Source: Euhalothece natronophila Z-M001 (GTDB lineage: Bacteria; Cyanobacteriota; Cyanobacteriia; Cyanobacteriales; Rubidibacteraceae). From it: a stretch of 64,000 nucleotides of DNA. The DNA is taken from NCBI RefSeq assembly GCF_007904085.1, contig NZ_CP042326.1, positions 806,001 to 870,000 of the forward strand. The letters run 5' to 3'. Position 1 is the stretch's first letter, and each line of letters starts with the position of its first letter. Of the stretch, positions 42,252 through 52,578 are shown piece after piece. The notes beneath the pieces are model-generated. The model worked only from the letters and a program-made list of their open reading frames with translations. It searched no databases and was not told where the DNA came from. Position numbers and translations under genes: made by a program.

Positions 42252-43916
42252 ATGATGGCTAGCTTGAAATTGATTCCTTTAATGAAAGTGGCTCCTGTTC
42301 TTGTAGGAGTTTCCTTCATAGCAGCACAAGCTGACCCCATTTTGGCAGAAAGTGCTGGCTCATCCGAACAAGATTTATTGCAACAGATTGACAATTATAA
42401 TAACGAAGGTGGCGACTCCCTCGGTGAAATTGATCAAGTGAACAACGTTAACCAATTAGAAGACGTTTCCCCTGATGACTGGGCGTTTGAAGCCCTGCGT
42501 AACTTAGTAGAACGCTACGGCTGTATCGCAGGTTATCCTGATGGCACTTTCCGAGGTAATGAGCCGATGACTCGTTATGAGTTTGCCGCTGGTTTGAATG
42601 CTTGCTTACAACAAATTGAACAGTTAATTGCCGCTGATGATCAAGTTGATGAGGGAGATTTAGAAACCCTAGAGCGTCTAGTACAAGAATTTGAAGCGGA
42701 GTTGACCACTCTCGGAACCCGTGTTGATGACTTAGAAGGGCGTGTTGGTCAACTCGAAGATACTCAATTTTCCACCACGACTCAGTTAAGTGGTGGCGTT
42801 GATTTTGCTCTCACTTCGGGGTTTGGCAGTAGCAAAGCAACACTTGATGGTAGTAACGATATAGATACTGATAGCAATATTGGTTTCCTTTACAAAGCTG
42901 ACTTAAACTTTGATGCAAGCTTTACAGGGCGCGATCGGCTCCGAGTTCGGTTACGCTCTGCTGATGGAGATGGCTTCACTCAACGTGCTACTCATGAAGA
43001 GGGAAGAGATGGCTTTGCTGGTGATTTAACTCGTCTTGATGATATCCGAAGTACGGATGGTGATTTTGTACTAGATACCCTAACTTATCGTTTTCCTCTT
43101 GGTGAAAGAGCAACTATTGTCGTTGGAGCTAACGATATTGACCCTGACGAAGCCTTTGAATATAACTTTGGTAGTGGCTTCATTCTTAATGACTTCATTG
43201 ATGGCGGGGATATTTACACATTTGAAGGTGATAACCTTGGTATCTTTCCCGGTGGTCGTGGCGATGCTGGAATTAGCACCAGCTTTAATTTAACTGACAG
43301 AATCTCTGTTGGGGCTGGTTATACTGCCGATGGTGGTGATGCTCGAGATCCCCAAACTGGCTTATTCCAAGACTATAGCGCAGCGGCTAACATCAACTAC
43401 GCTGGCGATCACTTTGATATTGGTCTTGGCTATGGTCGCACAGCTATTGGTTCTGAGGCTTTTGACATTGACAGCGCTTTTGTAAATGGTACTAGTGATA
43501 TTGAAGATGGCAGTTTCACCCAAGATGCAGTAGGTCTCCGTGGCGCGGCTCGTCTCGGTCGTCGCACAGAAATCGGTGGCTGGGTAAGCTACGTTGATCG
43601 TAACTTTGATGTAGATGGGTCTAGTGATAGTCAAGATGACTGGGCCTTTGGGACTAATGTTGCCTTCTTTGACGTTGGTCGAGAAGGAAGTAAGTTAGCT
43701 ATTGGTTTTGCCAGCCCTGCTCAAGCCAGTGACTTTGAGGTCGGAGGAGAGGACATTCAACTCGATCGCGCTTATGTAGCTGAAGTTTCCTATGACTTCC
43801 CTGTTAACGATAATATTTCCGTTATCCCAGGTGTCATGGCTGTGTTCAATCCTGAGAACAACTCTGATAACGATAATGTTTACGTGGGCGTTCTCCAAAC
43901 TAGCTTTTCTTTCTAA
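42252..43916 (+). CDS. SLH-domain iron-uptake porin (OprB-like)
   Basis: An outer-membrane beta-barrel protein of 554 residues. It has a signal-like N-terminus ending near QADPILAES, one SLH domain (about 70-125: LEDVSPDDWAFEALRNLVER, GCIAGYPDGTFRG, MTRYEFAAGLNACL) that anchors to the peptidoglycan-linked wall polymer, a coiled-coil stalk (LETLERLVQEFEAELTTLGT), and an OprB-type barrel ending in the expected C-terminal aromatic (LQTSFSF). Members are the main porins of cyanobacteria, and several carry out inorganic iron uptake. The perfect Fur box upstream supports that role here. An ATG immediately downstream (42255) is an alternative start. A GCCTCA/TGAGGC stem with an 18-nt loop follows the gene. 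Confidence 0.87.
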   Translation: MMASLKLIPLMKVAPVLVGVSFIAAQADPILAESAGSSEQDLLQQIDNYNNEGGDSLGEIDQVNNVNQLEDVSPDDWAFEALRNLVERYGCIAGYPDGTFRGNEPMTRYEFAAGLNACLQQIEQLIAADDQVDEGDLETLERLVQEFEAELTTLGTRVDDLEGRVGQLEDTQFSTTTQLSGGVDFALTSGFGSSKATLDGSNDIDTDSNIGFLYKADLNFDASFTGRDRLRVRLRSADGDGFTQRATHEEGRDGFAGDLTRLDDIRSTDGDFVLDTLTYRFPLGERATIVVGANDIDPDEAFEYNFGSGFILNDFIDGGDIYTFEGDNLGIFPGGRGDAGISTSFNLTDRISVGAGYTADGGDARDPQTGLFQDYSAAANINYAGDHFDIGLGYGRTAIGSEAFDIDSAFVNGTSDIEDGSFTQDAVGLRGAARLGRRTEIGGWVSYVDRNFDVDGSSDSQDDWAFGTNVAFFDVGREGSKLAIGFASPAQASDFEVGGEDIQLDRAYVAEVSYDFPVNDNISVIPGVMAVFNPENNSDNDNVYVGVLQTSFSF

Positions 43917-44117
43917 GACTTACTAGCCTCAGGGGACAACTGCGATTCTTGTGATGAGGCAACTGGGGGTGGGAACTCCACCTCCGCATTTCAGCCCGAC
44001 TCCGATTTGGGCTAGTTCAGAGGCAAAAAAGCGAACCTCTAGGTGAAAGATCTTCATATAGCTTACCATATCTTTGGGTCTAAAGCCTCGTCCTTTTAGG
44101 ACGACTTTACTAGAATT

Positions 44118-44146
44118 TTGACAGCGGTAAAACTATCTGCTAGACT
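44118..44146 (+). promoter_or_regulatory. tnpB promoter, element 2
   Basis: TTGACA at 44118-44123 and TAGACT at 44141-44146 with 17-bp spacing, 30 bp before the tnpB ATG. Confidence 0.6.
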
Positions 44147-44175
44147 GAAGTTAATTAAGCTGGCTAGGTTGAGCC

Positions 44176-45471
44176 ATGTTAGTTAGAGAAGCCAAATTAA
44201 AACATGCTACACCCCAACAATACCAAGCACTTGATAATGCTATCCGTACAGGACAGTTCATCAGAAATAAATGCTTGCGTTATTGGATGGACAACCATGG
44301 TGTAGGGAAGAGTTCTATGGACTCTTTATGTAAAGAATTAGCCCAGGAATTCCCCTTTGCTAAACAACTCAACAGTATGGCTCGACAAGCCCACGCTGAA
44401 CGTGCATGGTTAGCTGTTAAACGGTTTTACGAAAACTATAGAAATGGTGTTAGACCAGTCGGTTATCCTAAGTTCAAAAAGAACTCACGTTCGGTGGAAT
44501 ATAAGACCAGTGGTTGGAAACTGTCAGACGATGGTTTTTACATAACCTTCAAAGACGGCTTCAAAGCTGGAACTTTCTCTCTCTACTGTAATGGTAAGGC
44601 TAGGGAAGACATTCTGAGAAGCAAGATCAATCGGGTTAGAGTAATCCGTCGTGCTGACGGCTACTATGCTCAGTTTGTTTTAGAAGCAGACCGAGTTGAA
44701 GAAGGAACTTATACAGGGGAAGTTATTGGCATTGATCTAGGTCTAAAGTATTTTGTCAAAGACCAAAATGGCAATGAAATCATCTACCCTCAGTTCCTAA
44801 GAAAGTCTGAATGTAGGCTGAAAAAACTCCAACGTCGTCTGAGCAAAAAGTATCGTCATGGTCAGAAACAATCAGCTAATTATCACAAAGCACGAGTTCA
44901 ACTAGGTAAACAACATCTTAAAGTTCAACGTCAGCGTAAAGACTGGGCTTTGAAACAAGCTCGGGCGCTAGTGGCATCTAACGATGTCGTGGCGTATGAG
45001 GATTTAAGAGTTTCTAATTTAGTCAAAAACCATAATCTAGCCAAGTCCATTTCTGATGCAGCATGGAGTCAATTCACACAGTTTCTAGACTATTACGGCA
45101 AACTTTGGGGTAAGGTAGTTGTAGCTGTTAACCCTGCTTTCACTAGTCAAGATTGTCATAACTGTGGACACAGAGAGAAAAAGTCATTAAGTACAAGAGC
45201 ACATCAATGTTCTAACTGTGGAACTGAACTCTGTCGTGATCAAAATGCTGCTATCAACATTCTTAAGAGAGGAATGGAAATTATAGGAATGGAATGGAAT
45301 AACAGTACCCAAGGGCATTGGGAAACTGCCTCTTCGGAGGGAACGACTGGGGAAATAAACGCCTCTACTACTTCAAAGGGTTCTAATTTGGAGTCTTTTG
45401 GAGTAGCAAGCGTTGTTGAGGAACCAGTAATTTCCGAACCTGTGAAGGCTGAAGAATCCCCACGCCTTTAG
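44176..45471 (+). CDS. tnpB: TnpB RNA-guided nuclease / IS605 OrfB
   Basis: 431 residues. RuvC-I VIGIDLGLKYFV (Asp near 193), RuvC-II AYEDLRVSNLV (Glu near 275), zinc ribbon CHNCGHREKKS ... CSNCG, and RuvC-III LCRDQNAAINIL (Asp near 355) are all present, so nuclease activity is plausible. The N-terminal FIRNKCLRYWMDNHG and LNSMARQAHAERAW resemble those of the copy at 17742, but the two proteins differ enough to be separate lineages. The long Ser/Glu-rich tail after RuvC-III probably reflects overlap with the guide RNA and right end. Confidence 0.9.
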   Translation: MLVREAKLKHATPQQYQALDNAIRTGQFIRNKCLRYWMDNHGVGKSSMDSLCKELAQEFPFAKQLNSMARQAHAERAWLAVKRFYENYRNGVRPVGYPKFKKNSRSVEYKTSGWKLSDDGFYITFKDGFKAGTFSLYCNGKAREDILRSKINRVRVIRRADGYYAQFVLEADRVEEGTYTGEVIGIDLGLKYFVKDQNGNEIIYPQFLRKSECRLKKLQRRLSKKYRHGQKQSANYHKARVQLGKQHLKVQRQRKDWALKQARALVASNDVVAYEDLRVSNLVKNHNLAKSISDAAWSQFTQFLDYYGKLWGKVVVAVNPAFTSQDCHNCGHREKKSLSTRAHQCSNCGTELCRDQNAAINILKRGMEIIGMEWNNSTQGHWETASSEGTTGEINASTTSKGSNLESFGVASVVEEPVISEPVKAEESPRL

Positions 45472-45505
45472 GCTGGGGAGTATGTCAATCATTATTATTC
45501 ATCAG
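45330..45505 (+). ncRNA. Candidate omega (guide) RNA of TnpB element 2
   Basis: Expected scaffold: 3' part of tnpB through the right-end hairpin to GTCAA at 45488; the guide would start with TCATTATTATTC, i.e. the coding end of the host gene at 45489. The 5' boundary is a guess; inferred by analogy to known TnpB systems only. Confidence 0.35.
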
Positions 45506-45994
45506 TGGTTGCACCACCATATAGCCAATTCCAGTAAAAGTCACAATAATCATTAAAATTACCGCTATAACTAGCCAGCCATTGACTTCCTCAGAAGTAG
45601 AATTGTCTCGTTTTTTCCGAGGATAAGACTCAGTTTGCTCAGTAAATAAGGTTTCTGACTCAGGAAGATACTCTACCGCACCTTCTCTGTCTAAATCTAC
45701 CTGCTGAGAGTCAGGAGAATTAGACCTCCAAAAATGACTAGGTGGTGAGGGAGATTGCTCATCACTTAAAATACTCTCTAGTCTTTCTACAGATTGCGAG
45801 AGTTTACTAATTTCTAGGCGCAAACTTTGATTTTGCTGATAAAGATGTTGATTTTCTTGTTTTAAATTGTCTAATTGGTTTTTTGTTGCTTGCAGTTCCC
45901 CTGCTAATTCTCGATACACCGACATGGGAACCGTGGGTAAATTTTTCTGTTGAGAAGGGGTAGAAATACTCTGATAACGAGGATGAGATGTCAT
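45485..45994 (-). CDS. Coiled-coil protein with C-terminal membrane anchor
   Basis: About 169 residues from ATG at 45994 (MTSHPRYQSIS). Residues about 30-75 form a strong coiled coil (ELQATKNQLDNLKQENQHLY). A Pro/Ser/Glu-rich linker follows, and the last 30 residues hold one membrane helix (GWLVIAVILMIIVTFTGIGY), so it is a tail-anchored inner-membrane protein. Its C-terminus (QPLMNNND-stop) runs into the right end of TnpB element 2. It lies 26 bp downstream of thiD, in the ftsQ-ftsZ-thiD run. Coiled-coil plus anchor next to ftsZ is suggestive of a division role but is no proof. Confidence 0.65.
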   Translation of the reverse strand: MTSHPRYQSISTPSQQKNLPTVPMSVYRELAGELQATKNQLDNLKQENQHLYQQNQSLRLEISKLSQSVERLESILSDEQSPSPPSHFWRSNSPDSQQVDLDREGAVEYLPESETLFTEQTESYPRKKRDNSTSEEVNGWLVIAVILMIIVTFTGIGYMVVQPLMNNND

Positions 45995-46026
45995 AAGCAA
46001 TGAATCGTTATGTATGCGGGCAAAAT

Positions 46027-46833
46027 TTAAGAATCTTGGTTTAAGGGAAAGAAATGTCCCACAGGTCCTGATCCTTTTCCTAAGTCTAAAGCATATTCGA
46101 GAGCAGTGGTGAGATATTGCTTACTCTTTTCTACAGAACTTTTTAAGTGATTTCCTAAAGCAATATTTGCCGCGATCGCTGCCGATAGGGTACAACCAGT
46201 ACCATGATTATTCTTAGTTTCTACATTTTTCGTTTTCAAAATCTCCCAGTCTTCTCCATCAAACCAAACATCGACCCCTCTTAACTCTTGAGGCATTGCC
46301 CCTCCTTTAACTAGTACAGCTTTAGCGCCTTTTTCGTGAATAATTGCCGCTGCTTTTTTCATTTCCTCAAGAGTATTAATCTCTTGCCCACTGAGAATTT
46401 GTGCTTCATAACGATTAGGAGTAACTAAGATCGCGAGCGGAACTAAATGCTGGCTTAAAACCTCTACTGCCAAATCATCAATTAACTGCGCCCCACTACG
46501 AGACACCATGACGGGATCAACTACTAAATAGGGTTGTAACTCATAATTTTCAATTTGACGCACTGTAGCTTCAATAATTCCCTGATTCAGCAACATTCCA
46601 GTTTTAATCCCCTGCACCCCTAAATCACTAATTACAGAGTCAATTTGAGCGGCTACCATTTCTGGGGAAAGGGCATCCACTTGTTGCACCCCCACTGTAT
46701 TTTGAGCGGTCACACAAGTAAGAGCACTCATGCCATGAACCCGATGAAAGGCAAAAGTTCGTAGATCAGCTTGAATCCCGGCCCCACCTCCACTATCAGA
46801 ACCAGCAATAGTCAACGCAGTTGGACAAGACAA
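46027..46833 (-). CDS. thiD: Hydroxymethylpyrimidine/phosphomethylpyrimidine kinase
   Basis: Phosphorylates HMP twice to HMP diphosphate for thiamine synthesis. The 268 residues carry LTIAGSDSGGGAGIQADLRT, the GVQGIKTGMLLNQGI loop, LVVDPVMVSRSGAQLI, LVTPNRYEAQILSGQ, and the catalytic anion hole NNHGTGCTLSAAIAANIALG with the conserved Cys/Asp-type GTGCT motif. Length and order are as in ribokinase-family ThiD. It lies 16 bp downstream of ftsZ. No TPP riboswitch is visible, as expected within an operon. Confidence 0.93.
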   Translation of the reverse strand: MSCPTALTIAGSDSGGGAGIQADLRTFAFHRVHGMSALTCVTAQNTVGVQQVDALSPEMVAAQIDSVISDLGVQGIKTGMLLNQGIIEATVRQIENYELQPYLVVDPVMVSRSGAQLIDDLAVEVLSQHLVPLAILVTPNRYEAQILSGQEINTLEEMKKAAAIIHEKGAKAVLVKGGAMPQELRGVDVWFDGEDWEILKTKNVETKNNHGTGCTLSAAIAANIALGNHLKSSVEKSKQYLTTALEYALDLGKGSGPVGHFFPLNQDS

Positions 46834-46849
46834 GGTTAATTTTTCCTCC

Positions 46850-48106
46850 TTAGCGACGGCGACGACGTTGTAAAAAGTCGGGAATGTCTAACCCGCGGTT
46901 TTCTTGGGGATCAGCTTGAGGCTGAGATTCAGATTTCTTTTTCTCAGGAGTGGGATTGGGATTTTTTGTCGTAGTCTTGCTTTCTTTTTTCTGGGGTTTC
47001 TTTTTTTCCTCTCCTGAGAACCCCGTAGCAATTACAGTAATACGCAGTTCTCCTTCCATTTTTTCGTCATCAATCACCGCCCCAAAAATGATATTGGCTT
47101 CTTGATCCACTCCTTCATAAATCGTTTCGGCGGCAGTATTCACTTCATGGAGGGTTAGATCACTGCCCCCCGTAATATTAAAGACAACCCCTTTTGCACC
47201 CTGAATAGATGACTCTAAGAGGGGAGAAGAAATGGCTTGGTTGGCAGCCTCCGCAGCCCGTGACTTTCCTGAAGCCGTGCCAATGCCCATTAACGCTGAA
47301 CCAGCATCAGCCATCACCGCCCTAACATCAGCAAAATCAACATTTACTAGCCCTGGAATCGTAATAATATCAGAAATACCCTGAACTCCCTGTCGCAGAA
47401 TATCATCGGCAACTCTAAACGCTTCCTGGACTGGCGTTTGTTCATCAATTACCGAAAGCAGTTTATTATTAGGAATAACAATCAGGGTATCAACTCGGGT
47501 TTGTAGTGCGGAAATCCCTTCCTCAGATTGGGCCGTGCGTCGGCGACCTTCAAAAGTAAAAGGACGAGTGACCACACCCACTGTTAAACACCCCATTTCT
47601 TTTGCCACTTCCGCAACAATGGGCGCTGCACCAGTACCAGTTCCCCCTCCCATTCCTGCTGTAATAAACGCCAAATCAGTATCTTCCAGGGCATTAGCAA
47701 TTTCATCTCGGGATTCTTCGGCAGCTTTTTGCCCAATAGAGGGATTGCCTCCTGCTCCTAAGCCACGGGTTAATTTTTCTCCAACTTGTAGGCGGTTCGG
47801 GGCAGTGGCTCGGGAAAGTGCTTGGGCATCGGTATTAATTGCCCAAAATTCAACGCCTGTCAAATCACTGGCAATCATACGATTAACAGCATTACAACCG
47901 CCACCGCCAACACCAATTACTTTAATTCTGGCCAAATTTCCTGGCACAATATTATCACTCCTTGGTTCTTCTTTTACAGGTTTATGATAGTCATTATGGG
48001 AAGAATTGAGTAGTTCTTCGATATCATCAAATTCATAGTCATCCTCTTTTGAATTACTAAGGTAAGAGGAGTTACTGGGAGTGCGCTGTTGATCGTCACT
48101 ATTCAT
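46850..48106 (-). CDS. ftsZ: Cell division GTPase FtsZ
   Basis: FtsZ polymerises into the ring that organises the divisome. The 418 residues begin with a 55-residue polar extension ([20 protein letters not shown]), usual for cyanobacterial FtsZ. The GTPase domain has [14 protein letters not shown], the tubulin signature [20 protein letters not shown], and [21 protein letters not shown] Lys/Pro linker precedes the conserved C-terminal tail [14 protein letters not shown] that binds partners such as Ftn2. It is 175 bp downstream of ftsQ on the same strand. Confidence 0.97.
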   Translation of the reverse strand: MNSDDQQRTPSNSSYLSNSKEDDYEFDDIEELLNSSHNDYHKPVKEEPRSDNIVPGNLARIKVIGVGGGGCNAVNRMIASDLTGVEFWAINTDAQALSRATAPNRLQVGEKLTRGLGAGGNPSIGQKAAEESRDEIANALEDTDLAFITAGMGGGTGTGAAPIVAEVAKEMGCLTVGVVTRPFTFEGRRRTAQSEEGISALQTRVDTLIVIPNNKLLSVIDEQTPVQEAFRVADDILRQGVQGISDIITIPGLVNVDFADVRAVMADAGSALMGIGTASGKSRAAEAANQAISSPLLESSIQGAKGVVFNITGGSDLTLHEVNTAAETIYEGVDQEANIIFGAVIDDEKMEGELRITVIATGFSGEEKKKPQKKESKTTTKNPNPTPEKKKSESQPQADPQENRGLDIPDFLQRRRRR

Positions 48107-48281
48107 TTTGATACAGATTAGATTTGCTAAGTGTTCAGTATTTTAGGAGAGTTAATTTCAGCAATAAAAAATAAATTCACAGTTCGATAGAATTTTCAGT
48201 AAGTATAACTGTAAAAACTGCTTAATTTCCTTGAAGGAACCTATGCTTAAAAATTATCTATCATTCCTTCTCAATGATCAA

Positions 48282-49103
48282 TTATCCCTCCTGAGTTAAT
48301 TCAACTAAAATTAAGTTGGGGTTTTTGAGGTTGATATGCCTAATCTGATTGGGTGGCACTTCTTGAGGTAAATTCCGAAGTTGGGCTAACATTTCCAGTT
48401 GCTGGGAAAGATGTTCAATATTTCCTCCTAGGTGAATACTTCCTAACTCAGTTTCCAGAATCAAATTTGCAGGATTTTGCCAATTGATGGTTTTAACATC
48501 AAGGGACATAGCTTCTATTTTTGGGTAAACTTTCGCCCATTGTAAGCGATAATGGGCACGATATCCAATTACTTTGATAACATCGGCAGGAAGTGCTTCT
48601 GAGGACTGGTATTTCTCTTGCGACATCCATCTTCCGTTGGCATCAATATAACCCTCTTCAAGAGGAGCAACCGTTGTTGGGCTGGAAATCGTTTTGGCTA
48701 CAGGAGGAGATTCTTTAACAGCAATAGTTAAACGAGAAGGGTAAAGTTCACGGGTAACAGTAACTTCTTTAATTGGAGCTTGCTTTTCTAGGGTACCTTT
48801 AATTTTATCAGGGGAAAGGGTGATAACTGGTTCAGATGTGGCTTCTGCTAGCAGGTCATAGATAGCTTCACTACTTAAATATTCATTGCCTTGTATAACC
48901 ATTTCTTCAGGTTGTCGCAGTCCCCATTGGGGGAGGAAACTAGCCCAGGCTAATCCTCCCGTGATTGTTGTTACAATAAGAGTACGCCAAACAGACTGCA
49001 GCATCTTGAGTTGTCGTTGACGTTTAAGGGCAACTCGCCGTTGTCGAATATCAGGATGGGCATAATAAGTAGAAGTCATGTTTTTTGCTGAAATTGCTTC
49101 CAA
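48282..49103 (-). CDS. ftsQ: FtsQ/DivIB division protein
   Basis: A single-pass membrane protein of 273 residues, recruited to the septum. N-terminal basic cytoplasmic part (RQRRVALKRQRQLKML), one membrane segment (LIVTTITGGLAWASFL, about 43-60), then a POTRA domain (IQGNEYLSSEAIYDLLAEAT) and a beta-rich domain (ELYPSRLTIAVKESPPVAKT) ending near the C-terminus. ATG at 49079 (MTSTYYAHPDIRQRR) is an equally good start. It leads the ftsQ-ftsZ-thiD run; no ddl or murC gene is adjacent in the window. Confidence 0.87.
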   Translation of the reverse strand: MEAISAKNMTSTYYAHPDIRQRRVALKRQRQLKMLQSVWRTLIVTTITGGLAWASFLPQWGLRQPEEMVIQGNEYLSSEAIYDLLAEATSEPVITLSPDKIKGTLEKQAPIKEVTVTRELYPSRLTIAVKESPPVAKTISSPTTVAPLEEGYIDANGRWMSQEKYQSSEALPADVIKVIGYRAHYRLQWAKVYPKIEAMSLDVKTINWQNPANLILETELGSIHLGGNIEHLSQQLEMLAQLRNLPQEVPPNQIRHINLKNPNLILVELTQEG

Positions 49104-49222
49104 AATTGTCCTTGGCGATTTTTTTATATTTTTAAGTTATCGCATGAATGAGTAGTTTGCGAAATATATTGTTTCTAACTACTTATAAAAAGCTGTGCTA
49201 GTCTAGGCATAACCCCCTCATA

Positions 49223-50545
49223 ATGATAGTCACTAAAATTGTCTTTCACCTTGGATTTATGATGATGATGAAACGCGGATTAGTTCTTGGAGCAACTGCA
49301 GCAATGGTTACAACGGTTGCTGTTACTGGTGCTGGACTTCATTTTTCCCAAAGTATGGCGTTTTTTCAAGAAAGCCCTAAGGAATTGGTAGATGAAGTCT
49401 GGCAAATTATCAATCAACAATATGTAGATGCTACGTTTAATCAAGTTGATTGGCGAGCAGTACGAGAAGAGTATTTAGATCGCTCTTATGACAGTAAAGA
49501 AGAGGCTTATGACGCGATCGAGGAAATGCTCAAAGAACTCGATGATCCCTACACTCGCTTCATGAATCCTGAAGACTTTCAGAATTTACAAATTGATACT
49601 TCTGGGGAGTTAATTGGGGTCGGAATTCAAATTTCTTTAGATGAAGACACTGATTATATTCGAGTCATTTCTCCCATTGAGGATAGTCCAGCTTTTGATG
49701 CAGGGATTGAGTCCCGAGATTTGATTACAGCTATTGATGGTCGTAGCACTGAGGGGATGGATCTCAATGAGGCGGTAAATTTAATTCGTGGGGAACCGGA
49801 TACCCAAGTAACGTTAACTATTCAACGGGGTGAGGAACAGCGAGAGTATGAAATTACTCGTACTGAAATTGAAGTGCGCCCAGTGAGAACTCGCTTACAA
49901 GAAACTCCTGATGGTCAAAATGTTGGCTATATTCGCCTGAATCAGTTTAATTCTAATGCTGCTGATGAAATGCGTAGTGCCATTGAGGATTTTGAAGAAC
50001 AAGGGATTTCAGGGTATGTATTAGATTTACGGTCAAATCCTGGGGGACTTTTACAAGCAAGTGTGGAAATTTCTCGGATGTGGCTGGATGAGGGGACAAT
50101 TGTTTCCACAGTTAATCGCCAAGGAAAGGTAGATGAACAAAGTGCGAATGGTACAGCTTTAACGGATAAGCCCTTAGTGGTGTTAGTCGATGGTGGCTCG
50201 GCTAGTGCTAGTGAAATTGTATCTGGGGCTTTACAGGATAATAGCAGAGCTGTTGTGGTCGGAACACAAACTTTTGGAAAAGGTCTAGTGCAGTCTGTGC
50301 GTGGCTTAGGGGATGGCTCTGGCTTAGCAGTGACGATTGCTAAGTATTTAACCCCAGATGGTCGGGATATTGATGAAAAAGGAATTGATCCTGATGTGGT
50401 ATTAGAGATTGATGAAGACAAGGAAGAAGAGTTGCGCTTAAATCGGGATACCTTAGGAACGTCCGATGATCCGCAATTTTCGGAGGCTCTCTCTATCTTA
50501 CAAACTGAAATTAGCCGTCAAGGACAACAAGCGGAGGCTAATTAG
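49223..50545 (+). CDS. C-terminal processing protease (S41 family)
   Basis: A 440-residue periplasmic or lumenal serine protease of the Ctp type. The signal anchor is MKRGLVLGATAAMVTTVAVT; four ATGs stand in tandem at 49259-49270, and the last (M16) is a plausible start. A PDZ domain spans about 110-200 (LIGVGIQISLDEDTDYIRVI, DLITAIDGRSTEGMDLNEAV). The catalytic core has YVLDLRSNPGGLLQASVEIS, the Ser in LVDGGSASASEIVSGAL near residue 327 and the Lys in GTQTFGKGLVQSV near 352. In cyanobacteria CtpA matures D1; which paralogue this is cannot be told. The next gene starts 2 bp later. Confidence 0.88.
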   Translation: MIVTKIVFHLGFMMMMKRGLVLGATAAMVTTVAVTGAGLHFSQSMAFFQESPKELVDEVWQIINQQYVDATFNQVDWRAVREEYLDRSYDSKEEAYDAIEEMLKELDDPYTRFMNPEDFQNLQIDTSGELIGVGIQISLDEDTDYIRVISPIEDSPAFDAGIESRDLITAIDGRSTEGMDLNEAVNLIRGEPDTQVTLTIQRGEEQREYEITRTEIEVRPVRTRLQETPDGQNVGYIRLNQFNSNAADEMRSAIEDFEEQGISGYVLDLRSNPGGLLQASVEISRMWLDEGTIVSTVNRQGKVDEQSANGTALTDKPLVVLVDGGSASASEIVSGALQDNSRAVVVGTQTFGKGLVQSVRGLGDGSGLAVTIAKYLTPDGRDIDEKGIDPDVVLEIDEDKEEELRLNRDTLGTSDDPQFSEALSILQTEISRQGQQAEAN

Positions 50546-50547
50546 GG

Positions 50548-50889
50548 ATGAGGGTGTTATTAAAGTTAATTGGTTTAGCACTCATGATTTACGGAATCTA
50601 CCTCTTTGGGCAGAATATTGAATTTACCACTGAGGTTTCCCCTTACTGGTGGCGTGGGGTGAGTGCTAAGGGTTCTATCCTATTTCTGACGGGAGGGGTC
50701 TTAGCGTTCTTTTTTGCACCAACAGAAGGCAAGTTTTTAGGAACAGCCGCGATCGCGATCGGAATTTTGTTAGTGTTTATTAGTAGTCGAGCAATTCTTA
50801 AACCCACTACCCTTTGGCAATTTGTGGGCTCTTTAGCCTGTTTTGTCAGTGGCTACCAGTTGATTACTACCGGACGCTTAAGGTTATAG
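50548..50889 (+). CDS. Small membrane protein of unknown function
   Basis: 113 residues with an N-terminal hydrophobic segment and probably two or three more (VLLKLIGLALMIYGIYLFG; GSILFLTGGVLAFFF; TAAIAIGILLVFISS; LACFVSGYQLITTG). No family recognised. Its start lies 2 bp after the stop of the Ctp protease gene, so the two are co-translated from one transcript, and a role with the protease is possible. A GGTGGG/CCCACC hairpin follows. Confidence 0.7.
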   Translation: MRVLLKLIGLALMIYGIYLFGQNIEFTTEVSPYWWRGVSAKGSILFLTGGVLAFFFAPTEGKFLGTAAIAIGILLVFISSRAILKPTTLWQFVGSLACFVSGYQLITTGRLRL

Positions 50890-50900
50890 TTCACCTGTAA

Positions 50901-50920
50901 GGTGGGAAATTTAACCCACC
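50901..50920. terminator. Hairpin between convergent genes
   Basis: GGTGGG, AAATTTAA, CCCACC: a compact stem between the plus-strand gene ending at 50889 and the minus-strand gene ending at 50933. It could serve both; neither side has a long T-run. Confidence 0.45.
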
Positions 50921-50932
50921 CTAACGGCTTTT

Positions 50933-51355
50933 CTAAGATTGAGAAGAGCCAGAATCTTTGTCAGCTCCAGTTAAAATTGACCAAGCTGTGGTCGCTGCTT
51001 CGTTTAAGCGATTTCCGAAGTCTTCTACTTCTCTGACTAAGGATTCCCAGTTTTCTTCTGCATCTTTTTGAATTAGTCGGATTGACTCTTCTACTCTTTC
51101 GGGATCAAAATTGAGTTGTTCGATCTCCGCTCGTGCATTACGTACTGCTTCTAGGTAATTCTCTTTAGCAAATTCTCCCGCTTTGTGGGTTTCTGATTGA
51201 GCTTTTCGAGTAATTGCCTCGATGAGTTGCTTAGTTTCTTCTCTCACTGGCTCAGACGCATCAGAGAGATTTTGATTCACCAAGGAATTAGTCCGTTCAC
51301 TCACTTCAATGGAGCTACTTTGAGGGATATTGGAAGATTGAGTTTGTTCTGTCAT
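50933..51355 (-). CDS. Coiled-coil protein of unknown function
   Basis: 140 residues, no membrane segment or signal. Polar Ser/Gln-rich ends flank a long helical, charged centre (SEPVREETKQLIEAITRKAQ, EFAKENYLEAVRNARAEIEQ), then a second helix with VEDFGNRLNEAATTAWSIL. It resembles stress or late-embryogenesis-like cyanobacterial helical proteins only in general composition. Its ATG at 51355 has GGAGGAAAC upstream in the complement, a good ribosome site. Function is unknown. Confidence 0.6.
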   Translation of the reverse strand: MTEQTQSSNIPQSSSIEVSERTNSLVNQNLSDASEPVREETKQLIEAITRKAQSETHKAGEFAKENYLEAVRNARAEIEQLNFDPERVEESIRLIQKDAEENWESLVREVEDFGNRLNEAATTAWSILTGADKDSGSSQS

Positions 51356-51480
51356 GGTTTCCTCCTGAAATTAATAAATTTACAACTTAGATAATAAACT
51401 TAAGCACTATATATGAGCTTCATGTCTATTAATCATGATAGCTTGGACGGCAAGACTTCCCTACAATAGAACAGTAGTGA

Positions 51481-52536
<1,056 letters not shown>

Positions 52537-52557
52537 ATCAATCTGAGTCAATTCTAT

Positions 52558-52578
52558 CCACGGGGTTTAATCCCGTGG
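52558..52578 (+). terminator. Hairpin after hemB
   Basis: CCACGGG, loop GTTTAAT, CCCGTGG, 21 bp after the hemB stop. There is no T-run, so it may instead be an intergenic REP-like element; the rest of the 178-bp gap shows nothing. Confidence 0.5.

Larger units (their letters stand above)
44089..45488 (+). mobile_element. Solo TnpB (IS200/IS605-type) element 2
   Basis: Left hairpin CGTCC-TTTTA-GGACG at 44089-44103; right-end hairpin with CCCCACGCC/GGCTGGGG arms at 45458-45478, followed by GTCAA at 45484-45488. The plan equals that of element 1. No tnpA is present. The right end cuts into the 3' end of the gene at 45485, whose stop codon uses element bases. The left boundary is approximate. 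Confidence 0.65.

Noticed and set aside
47535-47987. 150-residue ORF antisense to ftsZ
   Set aside because: Shadow of the conserved ftsZ frame; Pro/Ala-rich composition expected from the complement of GTPase codons.
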